Assembly (NCBI GenBank): GCA_029261295.1
Contig: JAJDBP010000007.1
Coordinates: 1 to 64,000 of the forward strand
Length of the DNA: 64,000 bases
Direction of reading: 5' to 3'
Source: Nitrospirales bacterium
GTDB lineage: Bacteria; Nitrospirota; Nitrospiria; Nitrospirales; UBA8639
The notes under the pieces are model-generated. The model was not told the DNA's origin. It was given only the letters and a program-made list of their open reading frames with translations, and ran no database searches. Below are positions 1 through 8,838 of the stretch, piece by piece; position 1 is the stretch's first letter; each line of letters begins with the position of its first letter. A program made the translations under genes and the position numbers.

Positions 1-1028
1 GCTCTGGGGAAGAGACAATTTGAGCGCTACAGCCATCGTCGTCGCCTCCCCGCCACCACGATAGCCCAGACCTGTCGCCGCACTCGGGTTCGCAGATCGT
101 CCTTGTTCGTGTCGTTCATCGTTCGTTCTGGGCTGCGCGGCATAGTCCCTCGGCATTGAGAGTCATAGGGTTAGATTTCGTGTTTTCTCTATTCATTAAG
201 TAACCACTCTCCACTTCCATCGGCATTGCTACTGGAAAAGTTTAGTTTCAGCAAAAATTTGCTATTTTCTTTCACCTGATCATTCATGATGTTTTTTGTG
301 TTTCATACCGTTCTGATGATTAATGATACCTTTCTCAATGCTCTTTGAAGTGGGGTGTTATCTCCTACCGTTAACCGAGTTTTCTTGTTATTTTGTGATT
401 TCTGTCTCAATTGCTTTAACTCTATTCACTTCCATCGGCATTCTTATCGCGTAAATTAAACACAAGAACGAAAAAAACTTTCGTTTAGCCTCAATTGATG
501 ATTACGAGGAATACAGTACATATAAAAGGCTAGATATAGTTACGTATAACTCGTGCCCTCTTTATTCTAAAATTCAATTCAATCGACTCTTCGAAGAGAT
601 CAAACACTCTCATGAAACGAACAGATTTGAGTCAAGCAGACCAATCAATAGGTTGATGACAAAAGTGGGCCCGATCAAATCCTCATTATATTTTTGGAGT
701 AAGTGCGGATGGCGGAGCAAGCTCAATGTTTCGACCAAGCAGAGAAGGCATACCTGAACGGCAAATCATTACCGCCAAATTTGTGGGAAGGATAAATTAC
801 GATTGGAATGATGGACGAATTTTAAAAAGAAGACTGGGGAATAGCCGACGCACTCCAACCAAAACTATTCAGACCTAGACAGACCTAGGAAACGGATTTC
901 AGCATAAATGCAATTGGAAGGAGAAGGTAATGGGCAAGAGTTATTCATATATTTCGCTAAACCTAGAAGTCCAAGAAAAATAGGAGACCGATGAGATCAG
1001 CCACCAAAGAGTCCAAATTTCTCTCATT
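1..1028. other. Intergenic / decayed region without a confident gene
   Basis: No frame here has a start codon, a ribosome-binding site and a recognisable product together. A 16-base direct repeat (CACTTCCATCGGCATT) occurs at 212-227 and 427-442. A stop-free stretch runs from 455 to 757 on the plus strand without an upstream start, and an overlapping one in another frame runs from about 693 to 878. Together they look like a frameshifted remnant of an unidentified gene. At 871-888 the octamer AGACCTAG is repeated with a 2-base gap. The first 180 bases are richer in GC than the rest and may be the edge of a gene outside the window. Confidence 0.5.
212..442. repeat. Pair of 16-bp direct repeats
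   Basis: CACTTCCATCGGCATT is found exactly at 212-227 and 427-442, a 215-base period. A shorter relative (TCGGCATT) sits near 150. No gene separates the copies and neither copy has an inverted partner, so the nature of the repeat is unknown. Confidence 0.6.
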
Positions 1029-2624
1029 TTATTTTTCAGCCATTCCCTTGATTTTTTTGACAGCAGAATTAATCGTTTGCAGACTGGTGGAATCTACACA
1101 GATCACATGTGGTTGCTCTAACTGAGCAAAAGATTCTTCCGTTTCTCGTTGCCGTTTCATGACCTCAATGGTCGCATCAGACGCATCAACCCCTTGGAGA
1201 AACCGTTTGTCTATTCTCTCGGCGAGTACAGCATCGGAGGCGAACACATCCACAATGAACCAGGTAGATCCTATTTCTTGAGCCAAAAATCGGAATAACT
1301 TTCTTTGACGAATTCTCAGAAATGCCGCATCAACCACCACCAAAAATCCGGCCTGCGTTAGTACTCTTGTCAGATCTCTTAACCGACGATAAGTACGCAC
1401 GGTCATGCTTGAATCATAAAGACTGCCATCTTGCACAGAAGTATCTTTGAGTTGCCCTACCCGTGCGAATAGGCGCTTTCGCTCGACATCCGACCGTACT
1501 CTTATTGCCCCAACGGCTTTTATAATCTCTGTAGACACAGTGGTTTTCCCAGTTCCGGAAACCCCGTGCATAAGAATAAGGCACGGAGCATGCTCCCTAA
1601 GAAAACCATGTGCGAATTGAAGATATTCGTTCAGTTCACCTTTAATCTTCTCTCTCTTTTCATCCCCTCCTGCCTCTTCCACATGACTTTCTACTAATTG
1701 TGCAAACCGTAACCCCGCCACTTTCGCACGGACGAGACTTCGATAGACCTTATACAACTGAAAGACTTTCAAACCCTCATAGTCCCCAGTGACTTCTACA
1801 TATCGATTCAAGAACAGGAAGGCTAAATCTTGTCGGCCATGCTTTTCGAGATCCATCACAAGAAAGGCAACTTCACTCATCACATCGATCCAGCGTAAGC
1901 TTGGCTTAAACTCCAACGCATCAAACACACACAAACGTCCTTCAAACATGGCGATATTTCCCAAATGAAGATCCCCATGGCATTCTCGGACAAAACCAGC
2001 ACGTCTTCTGTGGACGAACACGTCGAATAAATCTTGCCATTCCTGGTGTAACCATTTCTTTATCTGTGTCAAATATTCTTGAGTGGTTGGAGTCAGTAGA
2101 TTGAGCGGCAAGTCATCAAGGCATTCTTTTATGGGTTGCCAAACCATATCTGGGTTCCCATAGCATGTAGGCTCTCCAGCCTTTTCTATATTTTCATGGA
2201 ATGAAGCAATGCGATCCCCCAGTTGAAAAATACAGGCTTCGACCTTTCTTCCTTTGCTGAGAATCCAGTCAATTCCCTGATCTTCAGAAAATTGTTTCAT
2301 TTTGACCGCAAATTCAAATGGATCCCCTTGACCTTCAATTCTAGGGGTAGTGGGCGATCCGGTTAGACGAACAATCCCCATGTAAACTTCAGGCACCAAT
2401 CGTCTATTGAGTCGGACCTCTTCTTCACAAAACCACCGACGTTTTTCCAGGGTAGAGAAATCCACAAAGGAATAATGCACAGGTTTTTTGATTTTATAAG
2501 CAAACGGACCCGTTAACAGCACCCAGGATATATGAGTTTCAATTAGCTGAATCTGAGTAACTGGATGCGGGTAGCATTCGGGATTCTTTAGCTCCAAAAC
2601 CCATGTGGAAGAGATTTCATTCAT
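1029..2624 (-). CDS. Bifunctional APH-like kinase / P-loop ATP-binding protein
   Basis: A 531-residue two-domain protein. The N-terminal half resembles the aminoglycoside phosphotransferase/choline kinase fold of COG2187: the catalytic motif HGDLHLGN is at about 216-223, followed by FDALEF, the expected metal-binding aspartate region. The C-terminal third is a P-loop kinase-like domain with Walker A GVSGTGKTT at about 354-362 and is of the COG0645 type. This fusion is a known family usually annotated as aminoglycoside phosphotransferase/ATP-binding protein; its substrate is unknown and a resistance role should not be assumed. It is probably cytoplasmic, since no signal peptide is visible. It stands alone on the minus strand, divergent from the cytochrome c gene. 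Confidence 0.85.
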   Translation of the reverse strand: MNEISSTWVLELKNPECYPHPVTQIQLIETHISWVLLTGPFAYKIKKPVHYSFVDFSTLEKRRWFCEEEVRLNRRLVPEVYMGIVRLTGSPTTPRIEGQGDPFEFAVKMKQFSEDQGIDWILSKGRKVEACIFQLGDRIASFHENIEKAGEPTCYGNPDMVWQPIKECLDDLPLNLLTPTTQEYLTQIKKWLHQEWQDLFDVFVHRRRAGFVRECHGDLHLGNIAMFEGRLCVFDALEFKPSLRWIDVMSEVAFLVMDLEKHGRQDLAFLFLNRYVEVTGDYEGLKVFQLYKVYRSLVRAKVAGLRFAQLVESHVEEAGGDEKREKIKGELNEYLQFAHGFLREHAPCLILMHGVSGTGKTTVSTEIIKAVGAIRVRSDVERKRLFARVGQLKDTSVQDGSLYDSSMTVRTYRRLRDLTRVLTQAGFLVVVDAAFLRIRQRKLFRFLAQEIGSTWFIVDVFASDAVLAERIDKRFLQGVDASDATIEVMKRQRETEESFAQLEQPHVICVDSTSLQTINSAVKKIKGMAEK

Positions 2625-2802
2625 TGAGAGAAAACCCCAAGACCTTCATGTTGATATGAAAACCCAAAAGACCGGAAATATTTCATCACATTGAATATTG
2701 TCGTTGAGGCCTCCAGTTATCCATGTACCATTTATGATCTATTTTAATCCTGGCTTGTAACGAAAATCACGGACAAGGTACACTGAGTAATTAAGGTATC
2801 CC

Positions 2803-3411
2803 ATGTTCAGACGAATTAAATGGCTCTTCCTCCTGTTTGTCCTCTTCCTCGTTGGAGGGCTCCTTGCGGCTCTGTGGTTTCTGCCTGGGACCTTCTCAGC
2901 AAAAGCCACCCCACCAGCATGGGAAGTTAAAATCGCTCGCTTCATCCGCCACATGGCCACACCCAGTCATTTTCTCAAGATGGGCAATCCCATTCCCGTT
3001 TCTCATGAGATCTTAGCCGAAGCCCGACATCATTTTGCTGATCATTGTGCAACCTGCCATGCCAATGATGGAAGTGGAAAAACCCATATGGGGCCTAACT
3101 TTTATCCTCCAGTACCTGACCTTCGTGATCCAGTTATTCAATCGATGCAAGATGGTGAGCTTTTTTACGTCATACATTTTGGCATTCGCTTAACCGGTAT
3201 GCCGGCCTGGGGTAAGGGACCGCCTGAGCAAGATCAGGAGAGCTGGAAGCTTGTTCATTTCATACGACATTTGCCAAATATTACGCCAGAAGAAATCGCT
3301 GAAATGAAAAAAGACAACCCCCTTACTCGGGTAGAACGAGAACAGCAAGAAATGCTTGATCAATTCTTATCGGGTAGAGACGCGGAACCGGCCACGTCAC
3401 ACCACCATTAA
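2803..3411 (+). CDS. Membrane-anchored mono-heme cytochrome c
   Basis: A 202-residue protein with one N-terminal membrane segment (about 6-28) that would anchor a periplasmic domain. A single heme-attachment motif CATCH lies at 82-86. The sixth iron ligand is likely Met133 in TGMPAW, a typical class I cytochrome c arrangement. The C-terminus ends in a His tract (SHHH). The start has AAGG ahead of it. It is followed after 24 bases by a small exported protein and then an Slp-type lipoprotein, probably one transcription unit. The protein probably shuttles electrons at the periplasmic face of the inner membrane; its partner is not shown by the neighbours. Confidence 0.88.
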   Translation: MFRRIKWLFLLFVLFLVGGLLAALWFLPGTFSAKATPPAWEVKIARFIRHMATPSHFLKMGNPIPVSHEILAEARHHFADHCATCHANDGSGKTHMGPNFYPPVPDLRDPVIQSMQDGELFYVIHFGIRLTGMPAWGKGPPEQDQESWKLVHFIRHLPNITPEEIAEMKKDNPLTRVEREQQEMLDQFLSGRDAEPATSHHH

Positions 3412-3435
3412 TTTTATTATCTAAGGAGAATAGCC

Positions 3436-3762
3436 ATGAAACCCTTTGTTCGCTTTCTCATTATTACTTCTTTTTTAATAATCCCAAGTATGGCATGGGG
3501 ACACGGAGATGCGTCCCATGTCATGGGCACCGTGACCGCAATGGAAGTGGATCATGTTGTTGTCAAAACAACAAAAGGTGAATCCGTGTCTCTCGCATTT
3601 CAACCTGAAACCATTTTCCAACAAAATGGCATCCATAAGAAAGATGCGCGTCCCCTTGTGGGAGACCGCTTGGTCGCAGAAGTTACTAAGAAAGGACTTC
3701 CCCAAGATCGAGACTGGGTTGCCACTGAAATCACTTTTGCCACTCCCAAGAAAAAACCTTAA
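3436..3762 (+). CDS. Small exported protein, DUF5666-like
   Basis: A 108-residue protein with a cleavable signal peptide (about 1-22, ending at SMAWG). The remainder reads as a short beta-rich domain: the opening HVMGTVTAMEVDHVVVKT and the later GDRLVAEV resemble the DUF5666-like/OB-type domains found in periplasmic proteins. A strong ribosome-binding site (AAGGAG, 7 bases spacing) supports the start. It sits between the cytochrome c and the Slp lipoprotein on the same strand. Its function is unknown; a metal-related role is possible because several His residues follow the signal peptide, but this is speculation. Confidence 0.7.
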   Translation: MKPFVRFLIITSFLIIPSMAWGHGDASHVMGTVTAMEVDHVVVKTTKGESVSLAFQPETIFQQNGIHKKDARPLVGDRLVAEVTKKGLPQDRDWVATEITFATPKKKP

Positions 3763-3795
3763 CGGTCCTTTTGTTACGTTCTGATAGAACGTCTA

Positions 3796-4404
3796 ATGAT
3801 TCATTTGGCCCCGACGCCACAACCCGCAATGCATTTCACATTTTGGCTAATCATGGCGTTGTCCACCCTTACCCTTTTACTAGGATGTGCAAAACCTTAC
3901 AAGGCGACACTTCCACCTGACCTAACCAAACAACTCAGCGACTCGTTGACCTTTTCGCAAATAAAAGCATTTCCTGATGAACATAATGGAAAATTCGTTG
4001 TACTTGGAGGGCAAATCCTTTCAGCCAAACGACTTACCAATGCAACTGAACTCACGATCCTTCATCTCCCACTTATTCAACAACGAGAACCGACCACAGT
4101 CTTAACCCATTCTCAAGGCCGATTTATTGCTTATCAACAGGATTTTTTAGATCCGGCTACAGTTCCCGCCGGAACCCGAATCACCCTCGTGGGAGAACTG
4201 ACTGGATCTGTTTCCCAAAAACTGGATGAGACGGACTATACCTACCCCACTCTCACCATCAAGCGAATTAAAGTCTGGCCCACGCATTCTTCCGGGTATC
4301 CCACTTATGGACATCCTTATCCCTATTGGGGACCATACTATGGGTCTCCTTACTGGGGACCACGGGGGCGCTTTTTCAGACCCTACCCTTATTGGTATTG
4401 GTAA
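3796..4404 (+). CDS. Slp-family outer-membrane lipoprotein
   Basis: A 202-residue protein with a lipoprotein signal ending in LLLGC (lipidated Cys31 from this start). The body matches the Slp (starvation-inducible outer-membrane lipoprotein) family: the conserved region FSQIKAFPDEHNGKFVVLGG is followed by strands ending in GTRITLVGELTG. The C-terminal 35 residues are an unusual Tyr/Pro/Gly/Trp-rich tail, seen in some environmental Slp homologues. An alternative start at 3829 gives a shorter, more typical signal peptide; neither start has a clear Shine-Dalgarno sequence. Its role in the envelope is not known beyond family membership. Confidence 0.85.
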   Translation: MIHLAPTPQPAMHFTFWLIMALSTLTLLLGCAKPYKATLPPDLTKQLSDSLTFSQIKAFPDEHNGKFVVLGGQILSAKRLTNATELTILHLPLIQQREPTTVLTHSQGRFIAYQQDFLDPATVPAGTRITLVGELTGSVSQKLDETDYTYPTLTIKRIKVWPTHSSGYPTYGHPYPYWGPYYGSPYWGPRGRFFRPYPYWYW

Positions 4405-4514
4405 CGAGAAATAGAAGGAAAAATACGAACCTACCTCAAAGGGGAAACTGTTCGTATGACGAAAGGCAATGTGGGAAGGGGGATACTCTGTTGCAGCAGA
4501 TAATGAGCTTGATT

Positions 4515-4552
4515 AAAAAAAAATGCTAGGGGAATATGTGCATCCCCCTAGC
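4515..4552 (-). terminator. Rho-independent terminator of the acidic repeat protein gene
   Basis: A perfect 8-bp stem (GCTAGGGG at 4525-4532 pairing with CCCCTAGC at 4545-4552) is followed, read on the minus strand, by a run of nine T residues. It lies 40 bases past the stop of the minus-strand gene at 4592 and between two convergent genes. Confidence 0.85.
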
Positions 4553-4591
4553 AAAAGTATAAAACTAAAATTTTTCGCCACTCAACTCCGC

Positions 4592-6058
4592 TTATAGGTG
4601 CTGCGGCTCTAGTTCTTCCTCGGATTCCATGGCGTGGTCATTGGCATGCTCATCAACAGCTGGTTCACTAACCTGGTCATCAGAAGGATGGACGTCAATT
4701 CCAGACTCCTCAATCACCGGTTCAGCGGGTATTGCTTCTGACATTTCAAGCGTATTTTCTGACACTTGTCCCTCGTCAAATGGCTCAATCTGATTCGTCG
4801 GGATCACTTCCTCATCTATAGGGTGCATGTCATGTATAGCGTGATCATCCAAAATTTCAGGTCCAACTTCTTCGCCATGTAACATGGTCTGGTTCTCGGG
4901 AGTAGCCTCTGAGGCACCTTCAGGGTTACTCTCGTTACCCGGCAGAACTTCCTCATCCATAGAGTGCGATTCATGTATACCATGATCATCTAGAATTTCA
5001 TGCCCAATTTCTTCGCCATGCAACATGGTCTGGTTTTCGGGAGCAGCCTCTAGCGTCGCTTCAGGCACACCCTCATGGATCGTGTCGGACATGGCAGGTT
5101 CTACTGACTCAGTTAACGGAGGAAATTCTTCATTAAGCATTTGCTCAATTTCTTCTAATTCCTCCATCTCGTTGACCGGACTTTGTGAGGCAACTTCTGC
5201 TTCAGGAGTAAACTCACCGCTCCCGCCGACTTCATGCGTCATCTCTTGTCCTGACACATCTTCGCTTAACGTATCGGCAGTCGGTTCACTAGGAAGGGCT
5301 TCCTGTACTGTCGTTTCTTCCAGGACTTCCTCAATAGTCTCTTCCTGACTCTGCATATCCAGTGACACAGGAATAGCAAAAGTCGTACTGGCAAAATCAG
5401 CAACTAATCCTACTTCATCATTGCCACCATCCAAGACCAGAACAATATCAGTCCCAGGGTTTTTCCATTCAGCGACCATCACCAAATGACCACGCTTGAC
5501 GGCTTGCCCCCACAAACTCTTGTCATATTGATAAAGTTTATCAAGCCAAATTTCTTGGACAGATGTGGGCAGTCCATAACTTTGGCTTATCCAATTTTCC
5601 ACAGTATGGAAATCATTCACAAAATCGACCGCATCGTCATGCTGCGGTTCAAACACATATTTAGCCTGTCCTAAATGATCTTGATAAAACGTATAGGTTA
5701 ATGCGGCCTGAATCCCTTCGATTTGCGTATGATAGGCCACTCGCTTTTCAAACTCAGCCAATACCGGAGACTGTAACTCCCAAGAAGACGTGACTGGTTC
5801 ATTTTCTTTCACATCCTGCACACTCATTCCCCAATCAGTGCTCCGCTTTTCAAACGTCTTTGGTTGGGACGGCAGCATAGTTTTTTGCATAACAGAGGCT
5901 TCAGCTTGATGCTGCGTAGGCCCCATAAGCAAATGGCCGTTAGAATCACGATGTCGTGTGAAATGTAAATACTCGGAAGTATTTTCCGCATAACTCGTGG
6001 TCACAAGTGATGTTCCCAACAATGACACGGCTCCAATTAAAAAAAGATGTGTTTTCAT
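4592..6058 (-). CDS. Exported acidic repeat protein of unknown function
   Basis: A 488-residue protein with a clear signal peptide (about 1-24, ending TTSYA). The open frame reaches back to 6106, but the methionine at 6058 directly precedes the signal peptide and is the better start. Residues up to about 230 form a soluble domain with LVMVAEWKNPGTDIVLVLDGG. The C-terminal half is very acidic (Glu/Asp rich) and His-containing, and includes an imperfect tandem repeat of 47 residues beginning PENQTMLHGEE. No known domain is recognised in either part. An acidic, His-bearing secreted tail could bind divalent metal ions, but this is inference. The gene ends in a strong terminator. Confidence 0.7.
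   Translation of the reverse strand: MKTHLFLIGAVSLLGTSLVTTSYAENTSEYLHFTRHRDSNGHLLMGPTQHQAEASVMQKTMLPSQPKTFEKRSTDWGMSVQDVKENEPVTSSWELQSPVLAEFEKRVAYHTQIEGIQAALTYTFYQDHLGQAKYVFEPQHDDAVDFVNDFHTVENWISQSYGLPTSVQEIWLDKLYQYDKSLWGQAVKRGHLVMVAEWKNPGTDIVLVLDGGNDEVGLVADFASTTFAIPVSLDMQSQEETIEEVLEETTVQEALPSEPTADTLSEDVSGQEMTHEVGGSGEFTPEAEVASQSPVNEMEELEEIEQMLNEEFPPLTESVEPAMSDTIHEGVPEATLEAAPENQTMLHGEEIGHEILDDHGIHESHSMDEEVLPGNESNPEGASEATPENQTMLHGEEVGPEILDDHAIHDMHPIDEEVIPTNQIEPFDEGQVSENTLEMSEAIPAEPVIEESGIDVHPSDDQVSEPAVDEHANDHAMESEEELEPQHL
4770..5045 (-). repeat. 141-bp imperfect tandem repeat inside the acidic protein gene
   Basis: The segment with AACATGGTCT at 4881 recurs at 5022, a period of 141 bases or 47 codons. 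Both copies encode PENQTMLHGEE followed by EILDDH and then D/E-rich text with conserved His. The copies differ at many third positions, so the duplication is not recent. Confidence 0.75.
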
Positions 6059-6340
6059 AACGATTCTCGTTGTCCTCTTGGTTCCTAATCGTTGGAAATG
6101 ATTCAAGATCGCTCAAAAACAGCGTTGAGACAAATCTCTACACCACCTCTCATCCTGTATACAATTCTGTCGGTTTTTGCTGTGAGAACTTTAGAGGAAG
6201 GCGGAAATTCTTTAGAGGAGGAGACCAGATACGTGCGTTTTCAGGCTACCTGGCCAGAATAGAGACCCAAAACAGATCTCATAGGCAGAAGACGTCTTCA
6301 TTTACTAGATAGTTGGCTCTAAAAAAATCCTCGCTATCTC

Positions 6341-7141
6341 TTACAGAAGGTTTTTTCGATTCTCTTTTCGCCCCAGATTCTTGATATAGCGAGCCATACT
6401 ATGATCATGAATCCCATCAGTCCCAGGCTTACCTAAATCAGCAATCCTCCCCAAGACCCGGTCCAAAAAGTGGTTCCAAAAATGCAGATCTGTTTGAAGT
6501 GTGCCAGAGGCATCAAACATGAGGACTTGTCCAACATGTCGGAAACCCATTTTTCGAGTAGGCACCCTGGTTACCACATCATTATTATTCACGAAACGAA
6601 ACATTCTAGATTTGAAATCTAAATCAAAATTTCTAGCAAACCTTTTTCCACCCACCCGCGGTTGCCCAAAAGTATACAGCCCGTGTACTGGCTTCGCTTC
6701 TTCTCCTAATGAAGCCATTCCCAACGTCGCCAAGGCTCCACCGAGACTATGGCCGGTTAACCACAGTGATTGAGCTTGTGTTTGCCATTCCTGTATAACC
6801 TGCCTGATTTCCGGCCAGACGACTTGAAACCCTTTCAAAAATCCCCGGTGAACTTTTCCATATGGCCCAGGTTTTTTTCGAATTTTTATATCAGTCATCC
6901 AGTCCTTCAGATTCGTTGGCTCTGTTCCACGAAAGGCAATGATAATCATCGCCGCATTCCCTGCCATAAAGGCTTGGGAATCTTTTTGATCAATGAAAGC
7001 AAATTGTGAAAACCCCCATTTCAGAATTTCTGGCTGAATGACCTCTGGCGATTGATAGGCGATTGCGGAGGCTTGAGCCAACAGTCGCGCATTCTGATGT
7101 CGATAGCCGGTTGTGTGTGCATCAAAGAAACTCTGTTTCAT
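6341..7141 (-). CDS. Lipase class 3 family alpha/beta-hydrolase
   Basis: A 266-residue protein of the fungal-type (class 3) lipase family. The nucleophile elbow GHSLGG holds Ser132. The catalytic Asp is probably D188 in NNNDVVTRVP and the His H245 or H247 in HDHSMARY. FRGTEP near residue 70 is the usual oxyanion-loop segment. A strong ribosome-binding site (AGGAGG) precedes the ATG. No signal peptide is visible, so it is either cytoplasmic or exported without one. It would hydrolyse acyl-ester bonds; the substrate is unknown. Flanking genes give no operon partner. Confidence 0.88.
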   Translation of the reverse strand: MKQSFFDAHTTGYRHQNARLLAQASAIAYQSPEVIQPEILKWGFSQFAFIDQKDSQAFMAGNAAMIIIAFRGTEPTNLKDWMTDIKIRKKPGPYGKVHRGFLKGFQVVWPEIRQVIQEWQTQAQSLWLTGHSLGGALATLGMASLGEEAKPVHGLYTFGQPRVGGKRFARNFDLDFKSRMFRFVNNNDVVTRVPTRKMGFRHVGQVLMFDASGTLQTDLHFWNHFLDRVLGRIADLGKPGTDGIHDHSMARYIKNLGRKENRKNLL

Positions 7142-7321
7142 ATCAATCCTCCTTGGATAGAAGGGAAACGATGGTAGGCAAACTGCACTTTTTACGATGA
7201 TCGCTTGGGGTAAGAATAACTATACGTGAGGAATATTCACAAATCTAGAAGAAATTTGTGCGGTGATGGTATACAGGCAATCAGACAAATCTAATGGAAT
7301 GGGAAAATAGCCACAAACGAT

Positions 7322-7807
7322 CTAGCACCACGCAAAATTTCCACTCCATTCTGCACCTCCTCCCGAGAGAGGTCGATCAAGAATTTCTCCCCAGTGGTCG
7401 CGAAGATTTGAAAAAATCTGAAGATACCCTGCATAGGTGTTGGGTTTTTGCATATAGCCGTTCACCCCTAACCCAGCTGTTTGCACAATATCTATCGGTG
7501 CTTTTGATGTCGTTAACACCACGATTGGAATACATGCCAGTCCGGAGTCTTGTTTGATTTCCGTCAACACTTCCGTTCCGGTCATCTGAGGCATGTTCAA
7601 ATCCAATAAAATTACACTAGGGCGTGGCGAAGATTCTGAGGAACTGAACGGCCCTTGGCGGCACAAATAATTCCAGAGCTCAGTTCCATTATTGACCAAC
7701 CGCAAACGATCGCCAACCGGGAATTCTTCCCAGGCTTCTTTGATCAATTCACAATCATCAGGGTTATCATCAGCCAACAAGATCGTTTGAATAGGAGGGT
7801 AAACCAT
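7322..7807 (-). CDS. Single-domain response regulator (Rcp1-like receiver)
   Basis: A 161-residue stand-alone receiver domain. The acidic pocket is DDN (13-15), the phospho-acceptor is Asp69 in LLDLNMP, the conserved Thr is in VVLTTS (about 97-101) and the Lys is K121 in MQKPN. The NxxGTELWNYL segment and the length are typical of Rcp1-like regulators that partner with phytochrome-type or other histidine kinases. No output domain follows, so signalling must go through protein contact or phosphotransfer. No kinase is adjacent; the nearest is the PAS hybrid kinase at 23.4 kb. Confidence 0.9.
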   Translation of the reverse strand: MVYPPIQTILLADDNPDDCELIKEAWEEFPVGDRLRLVNNGTELWNYLCRQGPFSSSESSPRPSVILLDLNMPQMTGTEVLTEIKQDSGLACIPIVVLTTSKAPIDIVQTAGLGVNGYMQKPNTYAGYLQIFSNLRDHWGEILDRPLSGGGAEWSGNFAWC

Positions 7808-7976
7808 TATTCACCGTACCCAGTTAACAATGCCAAATATACGTATTCATTCATAATCTATTAGGTGACACATCAGAATTCAGATACATGATTACTTTCG
7901 TCTTATCGGCAGATGTACACCAAATCTTGAAATTGAGATTATACGGAGGACAAACTTACCGAACTCCGCACATCTT

Positions 7977-8615
7977 CTAGGCAGGAACTGGCGGGCGTTT
8001 CCAAAGGTATTGAGGAGCCGGAGTTTCTTGTTTATGAGGACTCCGCCACGTATTGGCATGCCGAAAATGCCACCATTGCAATAAGGCATCCCATCCATTG
8101 ACCCGAATCACATTCGGATCGTCGATCTGACGGTTCCAAGGTTGATCCATGACAAAAACCCGAGCCCCCACAGCTTGATAACTCATGAGATGCTCGGGAT
8201 GATCATCAATGGCCACAGATATCGTTTCTGGTATTTCCGTTTTTTCCTCCGTATGGTACAGCTCGTCGAAGGGAAGACCATGACTGGTTAACCACTCCAA
8301 TGTTTGTGGCCTGGAGTACGACCGTCGGGCAGTCACAATAATTATGCGAGTTGTTTGATGAATGACGTCCAGGGCATATTTGGCTCCAGGGTATACAGGC
8401 AATTGAGGAATAGACTCCTGGTGAAACCGAGTAAAGATATCTTCAATCATCGAACGGTCATAGTCACTAGAATCTAGCCCACCTGCGCTTCCATATCTCC
8501 CTATGGGCCAGGGAGTGCGGGTAATATCTTCAAAGAGGCGCTGAACTTCAGGCTCGGCTCGCCCTAAAACATTATCGATATCAACAGCAAAACAGGATTG
8601 TACCTTAGTATTCAT
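7977..8615 (-). CDS. HAD-superfamily phosphatase, 5'-nucleotidase-like
   Basis: A 212-residue protein with the three HAD hallmarks: motif I DIDNVLG (nucleophile and acid/base Asp near 12-14), motif II IIVTARRS, and motif IV VAIDDHPEH. The overall pattern resembles the 5'(3')-deoxyribonucleotidase branch (NT5C-like), suggesting a small phosphorylated metabolite as substrate. It is probably cytoplasmic. The start has no strong ribosome-binding site. It stands alone on the minus strand, so the physiological role cannot be read from context. Confidence 0.78.
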   Translation of the reverse strand: MNTKVQSCFAVDIDNVLGRAEPEVQRLFEDITRTPWPIGRYGSAGGLDSSDYDRSMIEDIFTRFHQESIPQLPVYPGAKYALDVIHQTTRIIIVTARRSYSRPQTLEWLTSHGLPFDELYHTEEKTEIPETISVAIDDHPEHLMSYQAVGARVFVMDQPWNRQIDDPNVIRVNGWDALLQWWHFRHANTWRSPHKQETPAPQYLWKRPPVPA

Positions 8616-8838
8616 GGATAGCCATTCTTCAAGACCCCAACAAATGGAGAATCAAAAATAGGGAGGAGTTGGGAAGGATGATCACAGACGTTTCCTCACC
8701 ATAGAAATATTGTGAAGGAAGAATCAAGTATCTCATCTGACATGTATTCTTCAAATACCTCGCAGACAACTCAACACGCTCATCCCCAAAAAATGATTAC
8801 GTAAAGATTTCAACTGCCCAGAGGAACCAAGGAAAGGG

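Noticed and set aside
1-180. Possible C-terminus of a formylglycine-generating-enzyme-like protein or a retroelement variable region on the minus strand
   Set aside because: The frame RSANPSAATGLGYRGGG only loosely resembles the family, and no reverse transcriptase, template repeat or full domain is present in the window.
212-442. CRISPR array or integron attC sites from the repeated 16-mer
   Set aside because: There are only two exact copies 215 bases apart, without palindromic structure, consensus attC core or an integrase or cas gene nearby.
1029-2624. Aminoglycoside resistance gene
   Set aside because: The kinase motif is shared by many sugar and small-molecule kinases; the two-domain architecture belongs to a broad housekeeping-type family with unknown substrate.
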